NCBI GenBank assembly: GCA_029945375.1
Contig: CM057058.1
Location: 2,666,001 to 2,730,000, forward strand
DNA: 64,000 bases
Direction of reading: 5' to 3'
Origin: Agaricus subrufescens
Taxonomy: Eukaryota > Basidiomycota > Agaricomycetes > Agaricales > Agaricaceae
The stretch's first letter is position 1. Every line of letters starts with the position of its first letter. A program made the translations under genes and the position numbers. Under the pieces are notes generated by a model that ran no database searches, was not told where the DNA came from, and was given only the letters and a program-made list of their open reading frames with translations. This document shows, piece after piece, positions 47,705 to 57,129 of this stretch.

Positions 47705-48514
47705 TTATAAATTCCAAGCAGCACAGAAGCGAAAAAGCATAGCAGTGACCGTGACCATGTCCATGATAGGAGGGTGCATCTTTGCGCAAATCAGCATCTC
47801 GTGAGTATCTGAAACTGCGTAATAAACTTACAACTGTACCCGCGCCAGCCGATCTAACGAAATGAAGTTCCCCATAAACGTCGCCTATCTGATAGCGCGT
47901 TGGTCGTGTTGGATGAAAGAAGGCAATAACTTCGCCATTAGCATCTAACAACTGTACGGACCCAAGTCAAAATTGATTAGATCAACTATTTCAGGCTTCA
48001 AGACATACCAATATATCGGCGTTCGAAGGGCTGGGACGCCACTGGTATTGTAGGCCATCGGGACCATTGAAAACACGGGCACCCTGCTCAGGTTATGAAC
48101 ACGCGAATACCACCAGTCTCACGACACTTACGAGAGCTCGAGGATCTGATCGGACAAGGTCTGACATGGGCAAGGTGTTCTAAAATTGTATAGTCCATGA
48201 GTAACCGAAATTATTCAGGATATTGGGCAGTTGCAGACCTTGCCAATGACAATACGGCCAAGGCCACCGTTTGCTGCCCACTCTAACCTTGCGACACGGT
48301 CTTCTTTGTTCGGGCGAATGGCGCGCCAGAGAGTCGTCGTGCTCTGTCCATTGGCCGTCACGGTTGTCTACAGACGTGTTATGATAAGGTTTGGAGACGA
48401 AGATAAGATGGAGCCGACTTGGAAGCGGTATAGAACACCCCAGGAGTTGAAGAGCTGGCTCTCTCGGGGATCCTGGTTGGTCCACGATAAGATGTCATTA
48501 GAAGCCGTTGTCAT
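47705..48514 (-). CDS. DUF6593 domain protein
   Basis: A member of a family found mainly in Agaricomycetes, often in many copies per genome, with no established function. The ATG at 48512-48514 starts MTTASNDILSWTNQDPRESQ, then FNSWGVLYRFQ. After introns come TTVTANGQSTTTLWRAIRPN, EDRVARLEWAANGGLGRIVI, ARVFNGPDGLQYQWRPSPSN and DANGEVIAFFHPTRPTRYQI with GDVYGELHFVRSAGAG. The last short exon ends MHPPIMDMVTVTAMLFRFCA and AWNL at TAA 47705-47707; this PI.D.V..TAMLFRF ending is the family's clearest signature. Six exons and about 170 residues. The fold resembles tubby-like/scramblase-like beta barrels by pattern only, which is a guess. Confidence 0.8.
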
Positions 48515-49499
48515 TGTGTAAAAGGGAAGTAAGTGTCAGGGTACGGTTCGTGGTGTCAAAAGGCTGATAGCGGTCCCAACTTATATACCAAGAGGATGTG
48601 AGATTTACTAGTCTGCACTGATTGTAAAGATCGGAAACGTGGACATATGGCGACAAAATAGAGATGAAGACGCTTCAAAACGTGCCTTTGCAGAAGCCAA
48701 GGGTTCCAGCCGTCTTAATTTGTGGAGCAAAGCTCCGGATATGAACTAGATGCATGGATGATCGAGAAGCGTGAGTCCACTGAGCGGCAGAAGTGTGGTT
48801 GACTCGACTTTGATGTCACAAGAAGCCTAAGACCGTATTCCATAAATTTCATCCACTCACGGACTGTCAAAGGAAAGCGCGAAAACCGGCGACATAGATT
48901 CAATCCCGGCACTGATCCCATGCCTTGATTCGTTCTTGAGATCATACACGAGGTGTCCCCCTATGGAAGGCCGCGAGGCAGTAGATCTGGAGTTTGAGGA
49001 CCAGTCCCCCCAACGTGTAACTTGCGACCGGGGTCCGGGTCATGATCAGGTCGTGGAGGGTCTACTGCTGCCGGCCGAAGACTAAAGGTGATAGGGAAGA
49101 TTTTCAAAAAGCACTTGAAAATCCCTGGTCCACATTGAATCGTTTGGTGGAGAATGAGGGGACAGGGATTGAGTAAGGTTTAATGCTGACGACTTTGAGC
49201 ATATCAATTATCCGAGATCAAATTGCATTAGGTTGTTGATTGAGGCCGAGCAGAGCCTATGTAAGGCGATAACATCTGCACGATACAAATCTGGTTCAAG
49301 GATGGATAAGATAATTAAGCAACCCGCGAACCTTCCGCGGCTGGCTTTTAGATAAGTGCCACGGGTCTAATGGTCTACGACGATATCCTAAAGGGGAGGT
49401 GGTGGACATCATGGTATTGAATCAAAAGATGCGTGTGAGAAGACCAGGAGGTGGTAAAACGAAATTCGTTGACTCACAAATACTTTAACCCATACATGG
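48515..49499. other. Gene-free stretch between DUF6593 gene and uL11m
   Basis: About 985 bp with no supportable frame. The part next to 48514 is upstream of the DUF6593 gene and the part next to 49500 is downstream of uL11m. A sequence near 48885-48915 (ATTCAATCCCGGCAC) recalls a tRNA T-arm, but no matching acceptor or anticodon arm was found. Confidence 0.4.
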
Positions 49500-50008
49500 T
49501 CAAGGAACGACTTGAATGCCCAGGCTCCTCGCACTGCCGACGATCATTCTTGCAACAGCTTCCAAGGACAAATGCCTCATGTGTTCATCCGAGGCTTTAA
49601 TCTTTGCAATTTCGTACACATGTTTCAGACTCACGGTGCCCGTGACTTCATGACCGGGTCGTGCAGGGCCTTTCTCAATGCCCGCAGCTTTTTTCAAGAA
49701 ATAAAATGTAGGTGGCGTTCGAGTGACGAACGTGAATGATCGGTCTGGCTGGACGGTTATCAGAGTCGGAGTCGGTACGCCTGGCTCAATATGTGCGGTT
49801 CTTGCGTTGAACTCCTTGCAAAAGTCCGCTGACCTAACTCCACGGGCACCTAGGGCAGGGCCGACCGGAGGGGCTGGAGCAGCCTTACCGGCCGGAATAA
49901 GGAGTCGCTGTTAGGTGGTCAAACGTGAATTTGAGACGCCAAAATGCAGACCAAAAGACGACGACTGACCACAATCTGTGCCCTGGCTTTGGCGGCGGCT
50001 TTTGACAT
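49500..50008 (-). CDS. MRPL19: Mitochondrial large-subunit ribosomal protein uL11m
   Basis: Mitochondrial homologue of bacterial L11 (yeast Mrpl19), part of the GTPase-associated centre of the large subunit. The ATG at 50006-50008 gives [13 protein letters not shown]; a 63-nt intron (GTCAGT...CTAACAG) leads to [20 protein letters not shown], the family's proline-rich N-terminal motif. Then come [40 protein letters not shown] and the C-terminal rRNA-binding half ([36 protein letters not shown]) ending TAG at 49500-49502. About 148 residues, the normal size. Divergent from the M28 peptidase by 114 bp. Confidence 0.95.
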
Positions 50009-50122
50009 GGATGGGGAGTAGCGAAAGGGATTTTTCGCGACCCGGCCTGAACAAATGACATCACGTGTTCGCCCAGTTGACCCGCCTGACGCGTCCGCCG
50101 GCGCTCCGAGCTCTCAACCGTC
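50009..50122. promoter_or_regulatory. 114-bp bidirectional promoter, uL11m and M28 aminopeptidase
   Basis: A short shared gap between a mitoribosomal housekeeping gene and a secreted peptidase gene. It holds a TGACATCACGTG element at about 50057-50068: the CACGTG is an E-box palindrome and TGACATCA resembles a CRE/AP-1 half-site pair. No TATA box. Binding is inference. Confidence 0.4.
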
Positions 50123-52221
50123 ATGAAGTCTCTTGCTGGCATACTCTCTCTCCTTGCGCTCGTTGCTTCTGGCGTTGTTGCTCTACCTCATGAGGCCCAG
50201 TCGTCTTTCAGCGTTCACCCAGGGTTCGACCTCGACCTGGACGCCCAGCGTCTTGTGGAGCTGGAAGGTCACCAACGTATCTGGATGTCCGAACTCGAGA
50301 AGGTACTATATTGATCTTGTCCCGCCATCCGTACAAAGTGCTCATGAAAGATATAAGATTCAGGCCAAGGCCCGTGGCCTCAAGTTCTTTGACGTGTAGG
50401 GAATACAATTGACAACGGTCTTCGGCTCTAATCCTCCCTCAGCACCGAAACTCAAGATTTAGGCTCATTGAACAATCTCATTACCGAGCAAAGTAAGTCA
50501 TTTCGCTTATGTCCTGTTTGTTTAGACTGCTCATGCGATCTCGCAGCAGCATTTCATTCCCCGAATGCATCAGACAAGATATTTCCTATCTTGAAAACCT
50601 TGTCTACCAAAGGGCCCCAGGAAAACCTAAAGAAATTCTCGAGCTTCCGTACCAGATGTAAGTTTATTGCATGGCAACCATGACTGAAGCTGAACAATTT
50701 GGCTTAGATTATCGAAGCGATGTGAGGATATTCTCCCAATCAGCGCACTGCTCAACTTAGGTCACACTTCTTGCAGACCGGCAAGCAGAGTCAGCAGTGG
50801 TTGCTCTCAAAAGTACAAGAGGTAATAGTCATGCAATGCCTGCGGACATGTCTCATCCCGTGTTACAGACTACTTCCAAGTACGCTTCTGAAGCGTTAAG
50901 AGAAATTATCTCCATACGTGAATTCCCGCATTCGTGGGGTCAGAACTCCATTGTACGCGAACCGTCTTGATGGCTTCCTATTTACTAACCGATGACAGAT
51001 AGCTAGAATTAACGGCTCATCGACGGACGACAATAGTGTCGTCGTGATTGGTGCTCACCAAGATAGGTAATAATCAAAAGAATGCGCCAGAAACTTACCC
51101 CATCTGACACTTCATATCAGTACTAATCTTTGGCCCTTCCTTCCTGCTCCTGGTGAGTTGTCTTGTGAGACATCCATGCAGTTCTGACCCCAAATCATCA
51201 AGGTGCTGATGGTATAAACTCTCCGAATGCGTAGCTACTCGCACTAAATTTCACTCGACAGACGATGGATCTGGCACCGTTACGATCTTAGAAGCATATC
51301 GTGCTCTGGTCGCAGCTAATTTCCGCCCTATCCACACGGTGGAGTTTCACTGGTATTCAGCCGAGGTTTGTGTTGACTTCAGCTATCCTGTCGGATTGTG
51401 TTCCCTAACTTTTACCAGGAAGGAGGTCTCTTGGGATCACAGGCCGTCGCTTTGGACTATGCAGCGCGTAGCACCGATGTTATGGCTATGAGCCAGGTAA
51501 TAATATATGCATACGCTTCTTACATCAACATATGGCTTACATTGGCTTAGTTCGACATGACTGCCTGGGTCAAGGTTCGTAGCGCGGATAAAAATTTCTG
51601 TCCCAAGGTTGAGTTGTTTTTGGTAGCGTGGTACTCGCGAAGAAGTCGGCATAATCACCGATTTCGTCGACCCCAAGTGCGTCCTTTCCCTTTATTTTAG
51701 CTGCAGATGTGCTTATTCCCCATCATCAGCCTTACCGAATTCAATAAGAAGCTCGTGACAAGCTATCTCGATATTCCATACGTTGAGGTAAGGTCTATCC
51801 CCGCCTCCCAGCAGGCTAAATCTAATGGACATATATAGACCAAATGCGGCTATGCATGCAGCGACCAGTACGTTTTCCTCGATTTTGTCCCTGTTAGGTA
51901 CGAGCTTGATAATCATTTATTTCAGCGCCTCGTGGAGAAAGGCTGGATACCCCTCCACTTTTACCATCGGCAAGTAGTGATTCGCTTCTAGCGAAGCATA
52001 TCACTGACCTACCTGCTCACAGAAAGTTCTTTTGAGAATTCGAACAAGCACATTCATACCTCTAACGAGTGAGTCCCGAATTAAATCAGTTATCGCTTTT
52101 CCTAATGTTATCAAGCCGGATCGACATTTCCGATGAGTTCAGTTTTGATCACATGTTGCAGTTCTCCAAACTTGCCGTCGCTTTTGCAGTGGAGCTCGGT
52201 GGCTGGACGGAATCCAAATAA
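50123..52221 (+). CDS. Secreted M28 family zinc leucine aminopeptidase
   Basis: An extracellular aminopeptidase of the Ape1/LAP type that uses two zinc ions. The ATG at 50123 gives a signal peptide ([20 protein letters not shown]) and a propeptide-like region. Many small exons follow. The zinc ligands are visible: His and Asp in VVIGAHQDS, Asp in [11 protein letters not shown] (the bridging Asp), Glu in [20 protein letters not shown], Asp in [12 protein letters not shown] and His in [35 protein letters not shown] precedes the first ligand. The end [20 protein letters not shown] stops at TAA 52219-52221. Exon borders in the first third (50.3-50.9 kb) are uncertain. The protein is probably secreted to digest peptides outside the hypha. 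Confidence 0.88.
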
Positions 52222-53123
52222 TTACCCGCAACAGTGTATACAATTTAGCGTTAAACTATTGGAAGCCGTATACTGTTACGTATACATTCGTATCGCCAAT
52301 GAGTGTAACGCGTTTGTTCATCGTCAGGCTGACTGAACTCTCGCGATTTCCGTTTCATGCCTCATTTTGCTATCTGGCTGAACCGTTCTACCATGTGCAT
52401 GTACATTCCAATGACTGGTGGTACCACGAATCTGCTCCGGGATCAATGCCTTAGACTCCACGTTCACTGCGGTCAAAACAAAAAGAGGAGAGAATGCAGT
52501 CTTACCAAAATGAGTAGACAGATCTTGAACATTATCACCCCTCTGGTTGTTGGCAGCGCTGACGAATTTCGGTGCTCCGAGGGTGGGCTCCTTGATGTTG
52601 GGCAATTGGATTTTGTTCATAGGGGTGCAAAGATCCTGGGCTGGGCTCTTGGATGATCATCCCAACTCACGCCGCGCACATGTAGGCAGCCTGTGCCTGC
52701 CTATCCCGGGGTTTCAAGGCACAGACCACCTGGTATCAGCATGTACACAATTTTGAAATTGACACTTTACATGACCGCATTGTCGATTTCATGATCAAAA
52801 CAACCTATCAGTACCGAGGCGTCACTCCAATAGCATATGAAACTTCTAAACGTAAAAAAGAGGATCCCTGTACGTGGAGACCGTCATGTCTTGTACGGCA
52901 TGCACGGAGATAGAACTTGTCAAGTGGAGTGTATTGAGTTTTTAACAATGCACGATGATTCCCCACTAAGGCCGTGACACTGAAAAGGACCAACTCACAT
53001 TCATACGAACACTACGGAACTTCAGATTCATCGCTACACAAACTTAAAATCGTGCTTATCAAATAGTCCATGTTTACAAGCAGGTCGGGGATGAAACAAT
53101 ATCTCTGTCTAGCCAATTTAAAC
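52222..53123. other. Gene-free convergent gap, possible gene remnants
   Basis: A 902-bp gap between convergent stops. On the minus strand there are open frames of 98 codons (52324-52620) and 61 codons (52808-52993) with splice-like signals between, but no known domain, no consistent splice and no start in a good context, so no gene is called. Could be a decayed small gene or simply untranslated sequence. Confidence 0.4.
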
Positions 53124-55198
53124 TTATATATGGTTGGGAACATGTTGAATGGAATGATGATCCTGCCCCACTCCACCCAGTTGCCATTGATCGTGGTTGT
53201 GAAATTGAGCGGGGGGCTGGGGTGGGGGCCCAGGACTAAAAGTTTGATGTTCCGGTCGTAATTGTTGAGGTGGCGGAGGCGGCAAAGCAGGAGAAAAGCC
53301 TTCTATCACAGAACCAGGTAGCGGGGGAGGCGGTGGAGGCGGTTGGAAAGGAAGTTGCTGGTGTTGAGGGTATATTACAGGCGGAACCGGTAAGCTTGCT
53401 CGCCGACGAGGGTTCTGATGAGCCGGTGTGGCCGGGGGCATCGGAGCCGCGCTATTGATATGTGGTCTTGTCGTCGGTGGAGGTGGAGGCGGACCCTCGT
53501 TATAATGTATGGGAGGTGGAGGGGGAGGTGTGGGCAAAACAGGCGGCGGCGGGGGAGGTGGTGGTATTCCGTCTTGCACAGGGGGGCCCGAGTATACAAT
53601 CTGTGGCTGAGGGGGTAGTGGTCTTGAAACGCTTGGAGCAGGAGGGGTAGGCAAAGAATCGTGAGGTGAGGATGAAGTTGTTTGGTAATGTTGGTATGCT
53701 GCTACATTATTCTGAATTAGGGGCTGCCCTTGGGGAACAGGGGAATACTGCTGCGGTGGTGCAGGAGTAGGGGGAGCAACAGAGGGGTATTGATTGTTTG
53801 GAGGGGCAGAAAACGACGGAGGATAATGGGAGGTCGTGGCTGGTACGAAGGGGATAGAATTAGGCGGTCCTGGTATAGGGGTTTGGGGCGGGGGAGGTAG
53901 GTAATTAGCTGGAGGTTGATACATCATTGAATTATAGGGTGCAGGTGTAGGCATTTGGCTAAAATCGGCAGGGTATACGTGAGGGTCAGTAGTACGTGGT
54001 GCAGGCGAATAAGATGGAGAGCCGTTCAATGGCATAAAGCCTGAGGAGGAAACTGGGACGCTTGAAAATCGAGAAGTCCTCGAAGGGACCGAATGCTGAT
54101 TAGCCTCGTAGTACTAGAAATTGACCATCAGTCAGGCAGGCACCAAGAAAAGAACTGGTTTTACCGAATCCCCGAGGTAAGGATTACTCGGCGAACCACT
54201 ATAACTTTGTTGAACTGGCTGTAGCAAGCTGAGTATGAGCAAGAAGAAAGAAGTGGAGAGGACTTACCGGAAGACTCTTTCGGTGGTGAGTCATACCCAT
54301 TTCGCTGAATTCGCTGACGATTTGATCTACTGCGGAACTGCGTGATTTTTCGTATGGGGGAATATAGAGATCGAGTTTTGCAAGGGAACTGGACGCCCTC
54401 AGCGATGAAGGAACGACCGCAGATACGGAATCGGAGGGTGGTCTTGAATGCCCATATGTGTTACTAGTCTGACCCATACGAGACGGGGACTCATTGGAAG
54501 GTACAAAGGACCCAGGGCCTGCATACTGCTTGTGATTTTTCGGTTGTTTGGGAGTGACCTTTTTCTCGGGTGCTGGGGCCTGCCAACCATGAGTTTCGTG
54601 ACAGAACGAACCAAGAGAAACGATTCACATTCGACCAGAACGTCAGCTCAAGGTAGACTTTCCCAGCAAATTTATCCTTGTTGGAAAGCGTGAACCACTC
54701 TGGATAATTAGTTAAACTACAGCCCAATGCCAAACTGGAACCAACGAACCATCAGTTTCTCCTTTGGTCAGGACTTCCGTGAGATCAACTTCAGCATCTC
54801 CAATGAGATCCGGCTCGCGTGGGTCGTCAGCATAGCAGGCAATTTTCATGGAATTCCCGCCCTGGATCCTGACTGGGCCTTTCTGATCTTTTGGGGGTGG
54901 CTGAGGGGGAGTGCTGGATATGGATTTTCCTATCAAATCGTCATCATCCTCGAGCAAGGTAAATCGCAGTTCTTCGTCCCATTCCGGGTGTTGGCCGCCC
55001 CGCTTGATAGCCTTTGTACGTTTTTTCTCGCCGTTGACGATTACGAGACAATATGGATCCTGTTTCCCGATGTGGCGCTTATTCGGAAGGTGGTTCTAGA
55101 AGAAGCTATGAGAGAAGGGACAGAAAGAAGGGAGAAGGACGGACGGCCTTGAGCACGACGACGATAAGAGTCCCGATTTCGCGGGGAGGCGAGGACAT
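53124..55198 (-). CDS. C2-domain cytokinesis protein, INN1/Fic1-like
   Basis: Resembles the Inn1/Fic1 proteins that link the contractile ring to septum synthesis. The ATG at 55196-55198 begins MSSPPREIGTLIVVVLKA and continues through a splice to NHLPNKRHIGKQDPYCLVIV, NGEKKRTKAIKRGGQHPEWD and EELRFTLLEDDDD, the first part of a C2 domain (aspartates in QDP and D-rich loops). Its second part has MKIACYADDPREPDLIGDAE and VDLTEVLTKGETDG, then EWFTLSNKDKFAGKVYLELT. The second half, after Ser/Pro linkers, is dominated by proline runs (several P8-type stretches between about residues 430 and 580), as expected for binding SH3 domains of F-BAR partners. TGA at 53124-53126. Six or so introns. Role is by homology; proline-rich ends are common in this family. 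Confidence 0.86.
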
Positions 55199-55428
55199 TG
55201 GCACGGCTATAGAGCTGAGGAAAATGACATCGGAAACGAGTTGGTCAATGGACTGCTGCGAAAGTCAACATCTCGTGATCTGTCCGCAGTAGGCACAAAC
55301 CAGGCCCAACCCTCCCGAAAACAAAGTTCGTATCATTCATGACAGATGGACAACGGATGATGTGTTACACAGAGATGCGGTAAGGTTACATAGCAAAAAA
55401 GACTAGAGTAGAAGTACGGAAGGAATAG

Positions 55429-56979
55429 CTAAACCAAGATAGATTTCTGCTCGCTATCGATTTTGAAACTCGACATAGCAATTGAAAGTTCCTTGTCGGT
55501 GGTATTCTGACCGACGGTATCCAGAGACGCCGAGCGGTAACATGCACGGGTAGATGTATCGGCTTCGCATTGCACAGCACTGTCGTCTGTCGAAACGTGA
55601 GAGGTATCAAGAGAGTCATCAAATCTACTCTCCCCTACAGAAGGGCTTCGCGGCCTTGTATCCGTATCGTCCCCATCATCCACATCCTCGAGATTCTCCA
55701 GGGTGTCTCTGCCGTTTTCGGTGTTGGTTTCATCCGAAGAAAGAGTGTTGGATGTGTCTGGTGCCTGCAGAATTTCAGCACTCCAACCGCTCAGCTCGCT
55801 CCCCCAACTTCCTCTGCGCGAACTGCGTGGACGTAATGCCCGAACACTAGCATCACGCTCATCGGCGGCATCCTCGCCACCTGGAAACAAACTGGAGCCC
55901 TCCGCATCCGGGAACATACTGCCACCAAAATGGGATGTAGAGTCACCTCCACTAAAGGCAGAAGGAGGGCTTGAACTATATACTTGTGGCCCTGAGCGAA
56001 CTGGCAGCGCATAAGCAGAAGAAGCAAGTGTTAGAAGGGAAGCATTATCAAGGGGAGGCGAAGAGGGTCGGGGATTATTCCTCGGATGGTGTGTTGTGTG
56101 GAGCGGCGCCTGAACAGGTGACATCGGGCTGGATACATGTATTTGATAATTGCTCGGCGACGTGGGATGTGTCGATTGGGATTGGAGTGCAGCAAAACTC
56201 ACAGCAGCACTCCCAATGGCATGTGGACTACCAGATGACGAATGCCGCATGTGGGCCAGTCGATGAGAGTTTGTGGTCACAGGGACCTGCGCAATGTGTG
56301 CCATGCCATTTCCTGGCAAATCGATGCTCAACACAGTTGTTGGTTTCGTGCTGGCCGCCATACTTCTGAACGTGCGAGGATCAGAGAGATATGAGGATGA
56401 AGAACGGGAGGGTACGGGTGAAGGGGGTGCACTGGGAGGGAGTGGTCGTAAGGAAGCGTCATCGTCTGCCTCCACCATACTGGCAGGCGACCAAAGAGAG
56501 TCTCGTGCCATAGACAGCCTATCTAGTGTGTCCGCCGAGTCTGCACCATCGTAAGACTGGAAGTCATCGTCGCCATTCAACGAAACAGTTTTGCGTCTTG
56601 CCGCTGGAGTGACATCCAGTCTATCACGCTGCCTGCTGAGCTGGGTGGGGTTGTTTGGTACTGGTGAAGGCACAATCCGCCCATTTGTCCTAGAGGAATT
56701 GCTCCTACTCCCATTCCGGCCTAGGCGTTGCGCACCAAGGGCTATTGAGTCGGTCCTCTTCCCTTTCACAGTTCCCGACAGTTTGCGTTGAAACCAATTG
56801 ATGAATGGTTTACTGGAGCGGTACGGCATCTTCTTCTGCTGGGAGTTGTGATTGAATGTGTAATGCGAAGGGTTACTATGGGCGGTTCCCCTCGTAGGAA
56901 CAAATTTTCCATGGGGTGCAACTGCGGGCGGCTGCTGCTGAGCACTTGATTTACGTTCTGGCTGAAGTTTTGAGGACAT
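55429..56979 (-). CDS. Hypothetical Ser-rich protein with INWFQRKL motif
   Basis: One long exon, about 516 residues, from an ATG at 56977-56979 (MSSKLQPERKSSAQQQPPAV); an ATG at 57033 would add 18 residues. Near residue 55-75 is a basic, amphipathic segment, SSKPFINWFQRKLSGTVKGK, that stands out as ordered. The rest is disordered: Ser/Pro/Thr-rich, with many SP sites and acidic patches (SLNGDDDFQSYDGADSADTL). A second short motif LRPRSSRRGSWGSELSGWSA lies near residue 380. The end reads KIDSEQKSILV with the stop at 55429-55431. No transmembrane segment or catalytic domain. I do not recognise a function. The gene stands in a row of three minus-strand genes. Confidence 0.75.
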   Translation of the reverse strand: MSSKLQPERKSSAQQQPPAVAPHGKFVPTRGTAHSNPSHYTFNHNSQQKKMPYRSSKPFINWFQRKLSGTVKGKRTDSIALGAQRLGRNGSRSNSSRTNGRIVPSPVPNNPTQLSRQRDRLDVTPAARRKTVSLNGDDDFQSYDGADSADTLDRLSMARDSLWSPASMVEADDDASLRPLPPSAPPSPVPSRSSSSYLSDPRTFRSMAASTKPTTVLSIDLPGNGMAHIAQVPVTTNSHRLAHMRHSSSGSPHAIGSAAVSFAALQSQSTHPTSPSNYQIHVSSPMSPVQAPLHTTHHPRNNPRPSSPPLDNASLLTLASSAYALPVRSGPQVYSSSPPSAFSGGDSTSHFGGSMFPDAEGSSLFPGGEDAADERDASVRALRPRSSRRGSWGSELSGWSAEILQAPDTSNTLSSDETNTENGRDTLENLEDVDDGDDTDTRPRSPSVGESRFDDSLDTSHVSTDDSAVQCEADTSTRACYRSASLDTVGQNTTDKELSIAMSSFKIDSEQKSILV

Positions 56980-57129
56980 TCGAGAGAGCGGGTAGAGGGA
57001 GAGAAGGGGCTGAGGCGAGTGTGGCGGACACATTGCTCAAGCACATCAATCACCAATCAAGACCCCGACAAGTACAAATACATATATTCGGCTACATCTA
57101 CCAGACAAGACCACTGAGACTTCTACGAG

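Noticed and set aside
48885..48915. tRNA T-arm-like ATTCAATCCC
   Set aside because: No paired T-stem, acceptor stem or anticodon arm could be assembled around it.
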